Below are positions 8,221-15,667 of a stretch of 64,000 nucleotides of DNA, piece by piece; the first letter of the stretch is position 1, and each line of letters starts with the position of its first letter. Made by a program: the position numbers and the translations under genes. The stretch is from Allobosea sp. Leaf344 (lineage in GTDB: Bacteria; Pseudomonadota; Alphaproteobacteria; Rhizobiales; Beijerinckiaceae): NCBI RefSeq assembly GCF_001426225.1, contig NZ_LMRT01000014.1, forward strand, positions 213,514 through 277,513. The letters are read 5' to 3'. The notes below the pieces were generated by a model that saw nothing but the letters and a program-made list of their open reading frames with translations, ran no database searches and was not told where the DNA came from.

Positions 8221-8966
8221 GCGAGGTCATTCTCGAAGCCCGCGACCTGCAGCTGCGCTTCGGCGGCGTGCAGGCGGCGGCCGGCGCCAGCCTGACGGTC
8301 CGCGCCGACGAGCGCATCGCCATCATCGGACCCAACGGCGCCGGCAAGACCACCTTCATCAATCTCTGCACCGGCTACATCAAGCCCGAGAGCGGCAGCG
8401 TCGTCTTCGCCGGCCGCGACATCACCGCTCTGTCGCCGCGCGCCATCACGCGGCTCGGCATCGGCCGTTCCTTCCAGATCCCGCAGCTCTTCATCGAGAA
8501 TACGGTGATGGAGAATCTGCTGCTGGCGCTGAGCGCGCGGGAGGGCAGCTGGTCGCCCTTCCTCAGGCTCGACCGCCACCCGAAGATCGACGAGATGTGG
8601 GCGCTGCTCGACATCGTCGGGCTGAAGCAGACCGGCCACCGCATCGTGCGCGAGCTGCCGGAGGGAATGCGCAAGCTGATCGACATCGCCGTCGCACTGG
8701 CGCTGGAGCCGAAGCTGATCTTCATGGACGAGCCGACCTCCGGCGTCTCAAGCCACGAGAAATTCCAGGTCATGGATACCTTGACCCGGGCGCTCGACGC
8801 CCGCGCCACCACCGCCATCTTCGTCGAGCACGACATGGACGTGGTCGCCCGCTATGCCAGCCGGGTCGCGGTCTGGTCGGGCGGGCGCATCGCGCTCGAA
8901 GGCACGCCCGACGAGATCCTGAACCATCCCGAGGTCTTGGAGACCGTGATCGGCGTGGGGGTCTGA
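8217..8966 (+). CDS. ABC transporter ATP-binding protein (LivG type)
   Basis: This 249-residue ATPase has Walker A GPNGAGKTT (about 38-46) and Walker B LIFMDEPTSG. The segment that should hold the LSGGQ signature reads LPEGMRKLIDIAVALALEP, an unusual form. The start was placed at ATG 8217 because it overlaps the upstream stop by four bases (ATGA); a longer open frame upstream is a shadow of the permease gene. It powers the importer together with the LivF-type ATPase two bases downstream. The altered signature may make it a degenerate partner in an asymmetric ATPase pair. Confidence 0.9.
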   Translation: MSEVILEARDLQLRFGGVQAAAGASLTVRADERIAIIGPNGAGKTTFINLCTGYIKPESGSVVFAGRDITALSPRAITRLGIGRSFQIPQLFIENTVMENLLLALSAREGSWSPFLRLDRHPKIDEMWALLDIVGLKQTGHRIVRELPEGMRKLIDIAVALALEPKLIFMDEPTSGVSSHEKFQVMDTLTRALDARATTAIFVEHDMDVVARYASRVAVWSGGRIALEGTPDEILNHPEVLETVIGVGV

Positions 8967-8967
8967 G

Positions 8968-9669
8968 ATGCTGGAGATCATGGGATTATCCGCCGAGATC
9001 GAGGGGGTGCAGGTGCTGCGCCAGGTCGATTTCGCGCTGGCCGAGGGCGCCACCGTCGCGCTGATCGGCCGCAACGGCGCCGGCAAGACCAGCCTGCTGC
9101 GCGCCATCATGGGCTTCATGAAGGTGACGGGCGGCAGCATCGCCTTCGCCGGCCGGGCCCTGGCCGAGGTCAAGCCGCATGACCGCCCCCGCCTCGGCAT
9201 CGGCTATGCGCCGGAGGATCGCCGCCTGTTCTCGACCTTCACCATCGAGGAGAACATCCGCCTTCCCGCCGAGGTGATGAAGGTGTTGCCGAGCGAGATC
9301 GCCCGGCGGCTGGAGGGCATCTATCAGGTGCTGCCGGAACTGGCCGATCTGCGCCACAGGCCGGCGGCCGGCCTCTCCGGCGGTCAGGGCAAGATGGCGG
9401 CGCTCGCCCGCGCGCTGATGGTCGGGCAGCGCCTGATCCTGCTCGACGAGCCCTTCCAGGGGCTGGCGCCGGTGCTGGCCCAGCGCTATGCGGCGGCGTT
9501 GCGGGCGCTGCGCGACAGCCACCCCGACATCGCCCTGCTGATCACCGAATCCAACCCGAGCCTGCTGCGCAATTTCGCCGAGCGCGCCTATGCGATCGAG
9601 CGCGGTGAAGTCACCGAGGTGGCCGGCGGGCTGGCGGCGAGTTCGCTGGCGGCGGCGGGGCTGCATTGA
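8968..9669 (+). CDS. ABC transporter ATP-binding protein (LivF type)
   Basis: This 233-residue ATPase has Walker A GRNGAGKTS, a normal signature GLSGGQGKMAALARAL (about 132-147) and Walker B LILLDEPFQGLAP. The stretch LGIGYAPEDRRLF is typical of LivF proteins. It closes the five-gene importer set. The 158 bp that follow contain a GGGCCCGCGGGCCC palindrome (9793-9806) but no clear terminator. Confidence 0.92.
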   Translation: MLEIMGLSAEIEGVQVLRQVDFALAEGATVALIGRNGAGKTSLLRAIMGFMKVTGGSIAFAGRALAEVKPHDRPRLGIGYAPEDRRLFSTFTIEENIRLPAEVMKVLPSEIARRLEGIYQVLPELADLRHRPAAGLSGGQGKMAALARALMVGQRLILLDEPFQGLAPVLAQRYAAALRALRDSHPDIALLITESNPSLLRNFAERAYAIERGEVTEVAGGLAASSLAAAGLH

Positions 9670-9827
9670 GCGGCGCCGCGCCGCGGAGGCCCGCATCCGG
9701 TACAGCCGCGCCCCGGCGACCGCATCGACGGGTTCCGGAGCGGGGCTCGCCGATCCGCCGGGCCATATCGCGGCGCGATCGCACGGTATAGGGGGCCCGC
9801 GGGCCCTTCAGGAACAGGAGAAGCCGC

Positions 9828-11261
9828 ATGACTCAACATTTCATCAATGGCCGCCATGTCTCTGGCCGCACGGGCGAAACCATGTCGGTCGTCGCTCCCG
9901 CCACGGGCGAGGAATTCACCCGCATCGCCTGCGGCTCGGCCGAGGATGTCGACGATGCGGTGAAGGCGGCCCGCGCCGCCTATGAGGGCGCCTGGGGCCG
10001 GTTGACGGCGGCCGAGCGCGGCCGGCTGATCGCGAAGCTGGGGCAGAAGGTGCTCGACCGCTTCGACGAACTCGCGCAGACCGAGGCGCAGGATACCGGC
10101 AAGCCGATGGCGCAGGCGCGGGCCGATATCGAGGCCACGGCGCGCTATTTCGAGTTCTATGGCGGCGCGGCGGACAAGGTCCACGGCCATGTCATCCCCT
10201 TCCTCAACGGCTACAGCGTCAGCGTGGTGCATGAGCCGCATGGCGTCACCGGCCATATCCTGCCCTGGAACTACCCGGCCCAGATGTTCGGCCGCTCGCT
10301 CACCGCCTCGCTGGCCATGGGCAATGCCGTGGTGCTGAAGCCGGCCGAGGAGGCCTGCCAAACGGCGCTGAAGCTCGCCGTGCTCGCCTCCGAGGTCGGC
10401 TTCCCCGACGGCGCGATCAATATCGTCACGGGACGGGGCCACGAGGCCGGCGCCGCGCTCAGTGCCCATCCCGGCATCGGCTTCATGTCCTTCACCGGCT
10501 CGCCCGAGGTCGGCAAGCTCGTCCAGCATGCCTGCGCCGAAAATCTGATCCCCTGTACGCTGGAGCTCGGCGGCAAATCCCCGCAGATCGTCTTCGACGA
10601 TGCCGATGTCGCCGCGGCGGTGCCGGTGGTCTGCAAGGCGATCGTCCAGAATACCGGGCAGACCTGCTCGGCCGGCAGCCGGGTCCTGGTGCAGCAGGGC
10701 ATCTATGACGGCTTCATGGGCGCGGTCGCCGAGCAATTCGCCAAATTGCGCGCCGGCACGCCGGAGATGGATCTGGATTGCGGGCCGGTGATCAACGCCA
10801 AGCAGCGCGGCCGCGTGCAGAGCTTCATCGATCAGGCGCGCGCCCAGGGCATTCCGGTGATCGCAGAGGGCCAGATCGCGCAGGGTGTCCCGAATGGCGG
10901 CTATTACGTCACGCCGACCCTGTTCGGCCAGGTGCCGCGCGGCAACCGGCTGGAGCAGGAGGAGGTGTTCGGCCCGGTGCTCGCAGCCTTCTCCTTCACC
11001 GATGAGGAGGATGCGATCCGCCTCGCCAACTCTACCGCCTATGGTCTCGTGGCCGGCGTCTGGACCGGCAATGGCGACCGCCAGCAGCGCGTCGCCAAGC
11101 GCGTCCGCGCCGGGCAGGTCTTCATCAACGGCTATGGCGCGGGCGGTGGCATCGAGCTGCCCTTCGGCGGCACAGGCAAGAGCGGCCATGGCCGCGAGAA
11201 GGGTTTCATCGCGCTGGAGGAATTCGCCGTGACCAAGACCATCATCCACCGGCACGGCTGA
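9828..11261 (+). CDS. NAD(P)-dependent aldehyde dehydrogenase
   Basis: This 477-residue protein is a standard-length class-I-like aldehyde dehydrogenase that oxidises an aldehyde to the acid. Visible are the nucleotide-binding loop ILPWNYPAQM (about 144-153), VVLKPAEE, the FTGSPEVGK turn, the general base Glu246 in TLELGGKSPQ and the nucleophile Cys280 in NTGQTCSAGSR. An AGGAG ribosome site precedes the ATG. It faces the zinc alcohol dehydrogenase tail to tail; together they could turn an alcohol into an acid that the upstream CoA-transferase activates, which is inference from position. Confidence 0.93.
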   Translation: MTQHFINGRHVSGRTGETMSVVAPATGEEFTRIACGSAEDVDDAVKAARAAYEGAWGRLTAAERGRLIAKLGQKVLDRFDELAQTEAQDTGKPMAQARADIEATARYFEFYGGAADKVHGHVIPFLNGYSVSVVHEPHGVTGHILPWNYPAQMFGRSLTASLAMGNAVVLKPAEEACQTALKLAVLASEVGFPDGAINIVTGRGHEAGAALSAHPGIGFMSFTGSPEVGKLVQHACAENLIPCTLELGGKSPQIVFDDADVAAAVPVVCKAIVQNTGQTCSAGSRVLVQQGIYDGFMGAVAEQFAKLRAGTPEMDLDCGPVINAKQRGRVQSFIDQARAQGIPVIAEGQIAQGVPNGGYYVTPTLFGQVPRGNRLEQEEVFGPVLAAFSFTDEEDAIRLANSTAYGLVAGVWTGNGDRQQRVAKRVRAGQVFINGYGAGGGIELPFGGTGKSGHGREKGFIALEEFAVTKTIIHRHG

Positions 11262-11297
11262 GCGCGAGGGGCTTTGCGGGGGGCCGCGCGAAAACCC

Positions 11298-12428
11298 TCA
11301 CATCATGATGATGTGGCGGATGGTGCGGCCCTCGTTCAGCGCGTCGAAACCTTCATTGATGCCGTCGAGCCCGCTCTGGCTGGTCATCAGCCGGTCGACC
11401 GGCAGCTTGCCGCGCTGGTAGAGGTCGACGAAGCGCGGGATGTCGCGCATCGGGATGCAGGAGCCGACATAGGAGCCCTTCAGCGTGCGCTCCTCGCCGA
11501 CCAGCCGGACCGGCGCCAGCGACAAAGTATGCGCCGGATTGGCGAGGCCCGCCGTCGTGGTGGTGCCGCCGCGCCGGGTGATCTGATAGGCGAGATCGAG
11601 CGCCTTCACCGAGCCGGCCATTTCCAGCCCGTGATCGACGCCGCCTCTGGTCGCCGCGCGGATCGCCTCGACGACGCCGGGATCGCCGGCGTTGAAGCAG
11701 TCTGTGGCGCCGAGCGCGCGGGCGATCGCGAGCTTCTCCTCCGAGAGATCGACGGCGATCACGCGCGAGGCGCCGCAGGCCGCCGCACCGAGCAGGGCGC
11801 TGAGCCCGACGCCGCCGAGGCCGACCACCGCCACCGTCTCGCCGGCGCGCACCTTCGCCGTATTGACCGCCGCGCCCACCCCGGTCAGCACCGCGCAGCC
11901 GAACAACGCCGCGATCTCATGGGGGATGTCGGCCTCGATCCTCACCAGCGAATGCCGCGAGATCACGGCGTATTCGGCGAAGGCGGAGACGCCGACATGG
12001 TGGTTGACCGGCTGCCCGCCGAAAGACAGCCGGCGCCCGCCATTCAGCAATTCGCCGATGCCATTGGCGGCGTTGCCCGGTTCGCACAGCGCCGGGCGGC
12101 CCTCGCTGCAGGGTGCGCAATGCCCGCAGGACGGCACGAACACCATGATCACCCGGTCGCCGCGCTTCAGATCCTGGACGCCGGGCCCGGGCTCGACCAC
12201 CTCGCCCGCCGCCTCATGGCCCAGCACCATCGGGACCGGGCGCGGCCGGTTGCCGTCGATCACCGAGAGGTCGGAATGGCAGAGCCCGGCCGCGCGCACC
12301 CTGACCAGCACCTCGCCCGGCCCGGGCGGCGCCAGCTCCACCTCCTCGATCGCGAGCGGACGGCTCTGCGCGTAGGGCGCGGCGACGGGGCTGGCTTTCA
12401 GGATGGCGGCGCGGATCTTCACAGGCAT
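11298..12428 (-). CDS. Zinc-dependent alcohol dehydrogenase
   Basis: This 376-residue medium-chain dehydrogenase carries catalytic-zinc ligands Cys50 (GLCHSD) and His71 (GHEAAGEV), the four structural-zinc cysteines 101, 104, 107 and 115 (CGHCAPC then C), and the NAD-binding GLGGVGLSAL. The start MPVKIRAAIL at 12428 fits the family; a 29-residue longer start is Ala/Ser-rich and lacks support. It lies 83 bp downstream of the LysR-type gene on the same strand, and the two may be co-transcribed. It likely oxidises a primary alcohol or a glutathione or acyl adduct; the substrate is not visible. Confidence 0.9.
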   Translation of the reverse strand: MPVKIRAAILKASPVAAPYAQSRPLAIEEVELAPPGPGEVLVRVRAAGLCHSDLSVIDGNRPRPVPMVLGHEAAGEVVEPGPGVQDLKRGDRVIMVFVPSCGHCAPCSEGRPALCEPGNAANGIGELLNGGRRLSFGGQPVNHHVGVSAFAEYAVISRHSLVRIEADIPHEIAALFGCAVLTGVGAAVNTAKVRAGETVAVVGLGGVGLSALLGAAACGASRVIAVDLSEEKLAIARALGATDCFNAGDPGVVEAIRAATRGGVDHGLEMAGSVKALDLAYQITRRGGTTTTAGLANPAHTLSLAPVRLVGEERTLKGSYVGSCIPMRDIPRFVDLYQRGKLPVDRLMTSQSGLDGINEGFDALNEGRTIRHIIMM

Positions 12429-12511
12429 GTCCTCGACGAAAGAGCGGGCGGCGGCGGCCGCTCCGGAAGTGTCGGACCTTCCGGCCGAGGCTGTCAAAGA
12501 CGAAAAGGCGA

Positions 12512-13471
12512 TCACCCGTATAAAGCGGGGGCATCGCCATCCTCGCCCAGCGTCGCCGTCCAGGTCTCGTCCTGCACCAGCCCGCGCAGGATGTCCCAGG
12601 ACAGCTGGCCGATCGCCCGTGCCGCGGCCGGCATCGGCCGCTCGGTAGAATAGGCGAGATAGACCTTGCGATAGAGCGTCGGCTGGGCGATGCGCCAGCT
12701 CTGGAAGATGCCGGCCTTCTCATGCTCGGTCACGGCCATGCGCGGCAGGATGGAGTAGCCAAGGCCGCGCTGCACCAGCCGCTTGATCTGCCCGTAGGAC
12801 TCGATCTCGATCGCCGGCCGGATCGTCGCCTTGGCCCCCGCCGCCTCCTCGATCTGGTCGCGCAGCCCATGGCCGATACCCGGCAGGATCAGGTCCAGCG
12901 CCGCGGCCTCGGCCATCGTCACCGTCGCGCCCGGGGCCGCCGTCACGGCGCCGAGACCGGGAGCGCCGAACAGGCAGAGCTCCTCGGTCAGCACATGGTG
13001 GATGCCGAGGCCCTTCGGGTCGGAGGTCGAGTAGATCACGGCGAGATCGACCTCTCCGCGGCGCAGCCAATCCAGCACGAAACCGCTCATCGCCTCGGCG
13101 ATGCGGATCCGCACCGCCGGGAATTTTTCCCGCGCCGCCTCGATCAGCGGGACGCTGAACTGCTCGCTGACGGTGCCGGGCAGGCCGATCCGGACCTCGC
13201 CCGCCGGCGCCACGGATTCGCCGCGCACCATGTCGCGCAGCTCGCCGAACTCCGCCAGGATCGAGCGCGCGCGCTCCAGCAGGCGCTCGCCCGCTTCGGT
13301 CGGCAGCACGCCGCGCGTGCCGCGATGCAGCAGTGCCACGCCGAGCTCCTCCTCCATATGGCGCAGATGCTGGCTCAGCGCCGGCTGGGCGACGCGCAGC
13401 TTGGTCGCGGCCTTGGAGAACGAGCCCTGCTCGACGATCGCCGTGAAGTAACGGAGCTGGCGCAAATCCAT
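12512..13471 (-). CDS. LysR-family transcriptional regulator
   Basis: This 319-residue protein has an N-terminal winged helix (MDLRQLRYFTAIVEQGSFSK then AATKLRVAQPALSQHLRHME) and a C-terminal effector-binding domain beginning near residue 90 (GEVRIGLPGTVSE). The start at 13471 is the family-typical MDLRQL; the 58 in-frame codons upstream look non-coding. The N-terminus resembles the Nac/CysB-like subgroup, but that is only an impression. It precedes the alcohol dehydrogenase gene and is the likely local regulator of the alcohol/aldehyde genes. Confidence 0.88.
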   Translation of the reverse strand: MDLRQLRYFTAIVEQGSFSKAATKLRVAQPALSQHLRHMEEELGVALLHRGTRGVLPTEAGERLLERARSILAEFGELRDMVRGESVAPAGEVRIGLPGTVSEQFSVPLIEAAREKFPAVRIRIAEAMSGFVLDWLRRGEVDLAVIYSTSDPKGLGIHHVLTEELCLFGAPGLGAVTAAPGATVTMAEAAALDLILPGIGHGLRDQIEEAAGAKATIRPAIEIESYGQIKRLVQRGLGYSILPRMAVTEHEKAGIFQSWRIAQPTLYRKVYLAYSTERPMPAAARAIGQLSWDILRGLVQDETWTATLGEDGDAPALYG

Positions 13472-13584
13472 AATCTGGCAATCCCGCTGCTGACGCGCCG
13501 CTGCGCGGGACTTTGGTAGCGCCCCGGGGTGGGGGTGGCTAGAGCCGGACAGGCCGCAATGCGCAAGCGCGCCACAATGCGAAA

Positions 13585-13610
13585 GGGCGAGACCGTTCCC
13601 GGCCTCGCCC
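13585..13610 (-). terminator. Putative terminator after the membrane-protein operon
   Basis: On the minus strand, GGGCGAGGCC and GGTCTCGCCC form a 10-bp stem with one G-T pair and a six-base loop, followed by TTTCGC. It lies 44 bp past the stop of the 293-residue membrane protein. The short T run makes it a weak intrinsic terminator. Confidence 0.5.
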
Positions 13611-13653
13611 CTCCTGTCGGTTTCATGCGCGGCAGCGCCGCACAATCATAGGC

Positions 13654-14535
13654 TCAGCGGCGGCCGAAGAAGCCGTTCAGCTCGCTGTTCTCTTCGCGGT
13701 GGCGGCCGCCCATCTGGGCCGCGAACCAGCCGGTCGCGGCGCCGAGCAGCAGCACGGCCGCGGTCAGGAAGGCGGTGACGATCGCCGATTTCCGCGCCTT
13801 CTCGGCCGCCTGGCGGGCCTGTTCCTTGGCCTGCTGGAGGCGGGTGAAGGCGGCGTCGATGCGCGACTGCGCCTCCGGCTGGGCGACGCCCGTGCGGGCC
13901 GCGACCCGCGAGGCGAGATAGTCGCGATCGCCGGTGTCGAGCGTGCCGGTGGTCAGCCCGGCAACCAGGATGCGCGAGGCTTCGGCGCGCTCTTCCGCGG
14001 TCGGCGGCGTCTCGCCGGTGCTGCGCATCACCGTGTCGAGCGCCGAGCCGAGCGGGTCGGCCTGCTGGTTGAGCAGCGAGGCGGCGCTGTTGGCGGCGGC
14101 CGAGGCGCCGTTGGCGGCGGTCTTGGCGACGCCGAACAGCGAGGAGCTGGCGACCATCGTCACGAGCAGGGCGCCGACCGCCCAGACGAGCAGCCCATGC
14201 GCGCCGTCGCGGACGTCGCGCTCATGGCTCGGCCCGTCCTGCACGGGGCGGCGCATCCGGCCGGCGAGATAGCCGCCGGCGAAGCAGGCGGAGACGGTGA
14301 TCCAGATCATCCACAGCCCGGCGGCGATGGTGATGAGCGCGAGGCTGGCCGTGCGCCCGGTCTCGGCCGAGACGAGGGACAGGCCGAGCGCCGATCCGAA
14401 CGCGGCCATGATCATGGTGATGGCGGCAGACAGCACGCCGCCTCCGATGATCGCTCCCCATTCGAGATAGGAGCCCTGCGAGGCGGTTCCGGCTGGCGGT
14501 GTGACGACGACGACGTCTGAGGTGCCCATGGACAT
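13654..14535 (-). CDS. Conserved four-helix membrane protein of unknown function
   Basis: This 293-residue protein has three N-terminal membrane segments (about 26-52, 64-92, 112-136), then a long polar region with a coiled-coil-like helix (about 215-247, rich in Ala, Gln, Lys, Glu) and a fourth segment (about 248-272). The C-terminal tail is charged. Similar proteins in Hyphomicrobiales are, as I recall, labelled PhnA-like without functional support. It lies 10 bp downstream of a 24-codon membrane peptide and shares its sigma-EcfG-type promoter, suggesting general-stress expression in the inner membrane. The function is not known to me. Confidence 0.8.
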   Translation of the reverse strand: MSMGTSDVVVVTPPAGTASQGSYLEWGAIIGGGVLSAAITMIMAAFGSALGLSLVSAETGRTASLALITIAAGLWMIWITVSACFAGGYLAGRMRRPVQDGPSHERDVRDGAHGLLVWAVGALLVTMVASSSLFGVAKTAANGASAAANSAASLLNQQADPLGSALDTVMRSTGETPPTAEERAEASRILVAGLTTGTLDTGDRDYLASRVAARTGVAQPEAQSRIDAAFTRLQQAKEQARQAAEKARKSAIVTAFLTAAVLLLGAATGWFAAQMGGRHREENSELNGFFGRR

Positions 14536-14545
14536 GGTTTCGATC

Positions 14546-14620
14546 CTATCGCAGACCGAGGAAGGACAGGATGGCGAGGACCACCACGATGAGACCGATG
14601 ATGTAGATGATGCCGTTCAT
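14546..14620 (-). CDS. 24-residue single-helix membrane peptide
   Basis: This short gene starts with an ATG at 14620 preceded by GGAGGGCGCA, a strong ribosome site. The product begins MNGIIYIIG, continues with a run of Leu, Ile and Val, and ends SFLGLR before a TAG stop. It would be one short transmembrane helix with a basic C-terminus. It stands 10 bp upstream of the four-helix membrane protein and about 40 bp downstream of a GGAAC-N17-CGTT promoter, so all three form one unit. I recall near-identical short peptides in other Hyphomicrobiales, which supports it being real; the role is unknown. Confidence 0.75.
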   Translation of the reverse strand: MNGIIYIIGLIVVVLAILSFLGLR

Positions 14621-14659
14621 TGCGCCCTCCAATACCGCCACCCAGCGTGGCATCACCAA

Positions 14660-14685
14660 AACGTGAGCGATGCATGGAAGGTTCC
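14660..14685 (-). promoter_or_regulatory. Sigma-EcfG-type (general stress) promoter
   Basis: On the minus strand GGAAC (14681-14685) and CGTT (14660-14663) are separated by exactly 17 bases, matching the consensus of alphaproteobacterial general-stress sigma factors. Transcription would start about 30 bases before the 24-residue peptide. Confidence 0.65.
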
Positions 14686-14799
14686 CAATGGAACCGGTAG
14701 TCGCGGGGAGAGCGGGCGCTGCTTGTCCCCGGCGGCACCAGCGCGTAGCAAGGACGGCATTCGCTCCGGCAGCGACGCCACCACCCCAGGGATGAGACG

Positions 14800-15549
14800 A
14801 TGACCCCGACCGAGACCTTGCGCGACGCGCTGATCGCCTGCCGCCGCGAGCATCAGCTGATCGAGATGACGCGGCAGCCGGTGCCGGCCGGGCTGCAGGA
14901 GGGTCTCGCGATCCAGGCGGAGGTGGCGCGGGCGCTGGGCTATCGCGAGGCGGGCTGGAAGGTCGCCATCGCGGAGGATGGGACGCCGCTGGCCGGGCTG
15001 ATGCCCGGCCCCTATCTCAAGCCGGGCGACGTCTATGAGGGGGCGATCGGCGCGGAGCTGCGGGTCGAGATCGAGATCGGCCTGCGGCTGGCGCGGGATG
15101 TGCCGATGCGGCCGGACCGCCCCTATGACCGCGCCGAATTGCTCGACCATTGCGAGGGGGCCTTTCTCGGCATCGAAATCGTCGAGAGCCGCTTCGCCAA
15201 CTGGGTCGGCGCGCCGATGCCGCTCTGGCTCACCGATGCGATGGGCCATGGCGGATATGTGATCGGCCCCGATCTCGAGCGCGGGGTGCTCGACGACCTC
15301 TCCGGCCTCGGCTGCTTCATCGCGCTGAACGGGGTGACGCTGTACGACCAGCCGGCGGTGCACGGCAATGGCGATCCGATGGCGCCGTTCCTGGCCTGGG
15401 CGAACAGGAGGGTGGAGTTCATGGGCGGGCTGAAACAGGGCCAGATCGTGACCACGGGCAGCCTCTGCGGCGGCGTGCTGGCACCCGGAAAAGGCCAGGT
15501 GATCATCAGGTTATCGCCGCTCGGCACAGTAGAGCTGACCCTGCGTTAG
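14800..15549 (+). CDS. 2-keto-4-pentenoate hydratase-like protein (FAA hydrolase superfamily)
   Basis: This 249-residue protein resembles the hydratase/decarboxylase branch of the fumarylacetoacetase superfamily, with AGWKVAIAEDG (about 46-56), VEIEIGLRLARDV (metal-binding EIE near residue 89), HCEGAFLGIEIVESRF (about 120-135) and the C-terminal IVTTGSLCGGVLAPGKGQ. Such enzymes hydrate 2-hydroxydienoates in meta-cleavage pathways, but no ring-cleavage genes are nearby. The gene appears monocistronic. The family is secure, the substrate unknown. Confidence 0.8.
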   Translation: MTPTETLRDALIACRREHQLIEMTRQPVPAGLQEGLAIQAEVARALGYREAGWKVAIAEDGTPLAGLMPGPYLKPGDVYEGAIGAELRVEIEIGLRLARDVPMRPDRPYDRAELLDHCEGAFLGIEIVESRFANWVGAPMPLWLTDAMGHGGYVIGPDLERGVLDDLSGLGCFIALNGVTLYDQPAVHGNGDPMAPFLAWANRRVEFMGGLKQGQIVTTGSLCGGVLAPGKGQVIIRLSPLGTVELTLR

Positions 15550-15667
15550 AGAGTTTTGGGGTTCAGCCACGTCGTTCGACAGTGTATGCATGATGATCGA
15601 AGGGCCTCTCGGACAGCATCCGGAGGCCCGTCTGGTCGGTGCGGGTTGCGCGTTTGCGGGAGGATGA

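Noticed and set aside
9588..11255. 555-codon minus-strand frame opposite the aldehyde dehydrogenase
   Set aside because: Arg/Ala/Asp/His-rich antisense of a clear enzyme gene, typical for GC-rich codon structure.
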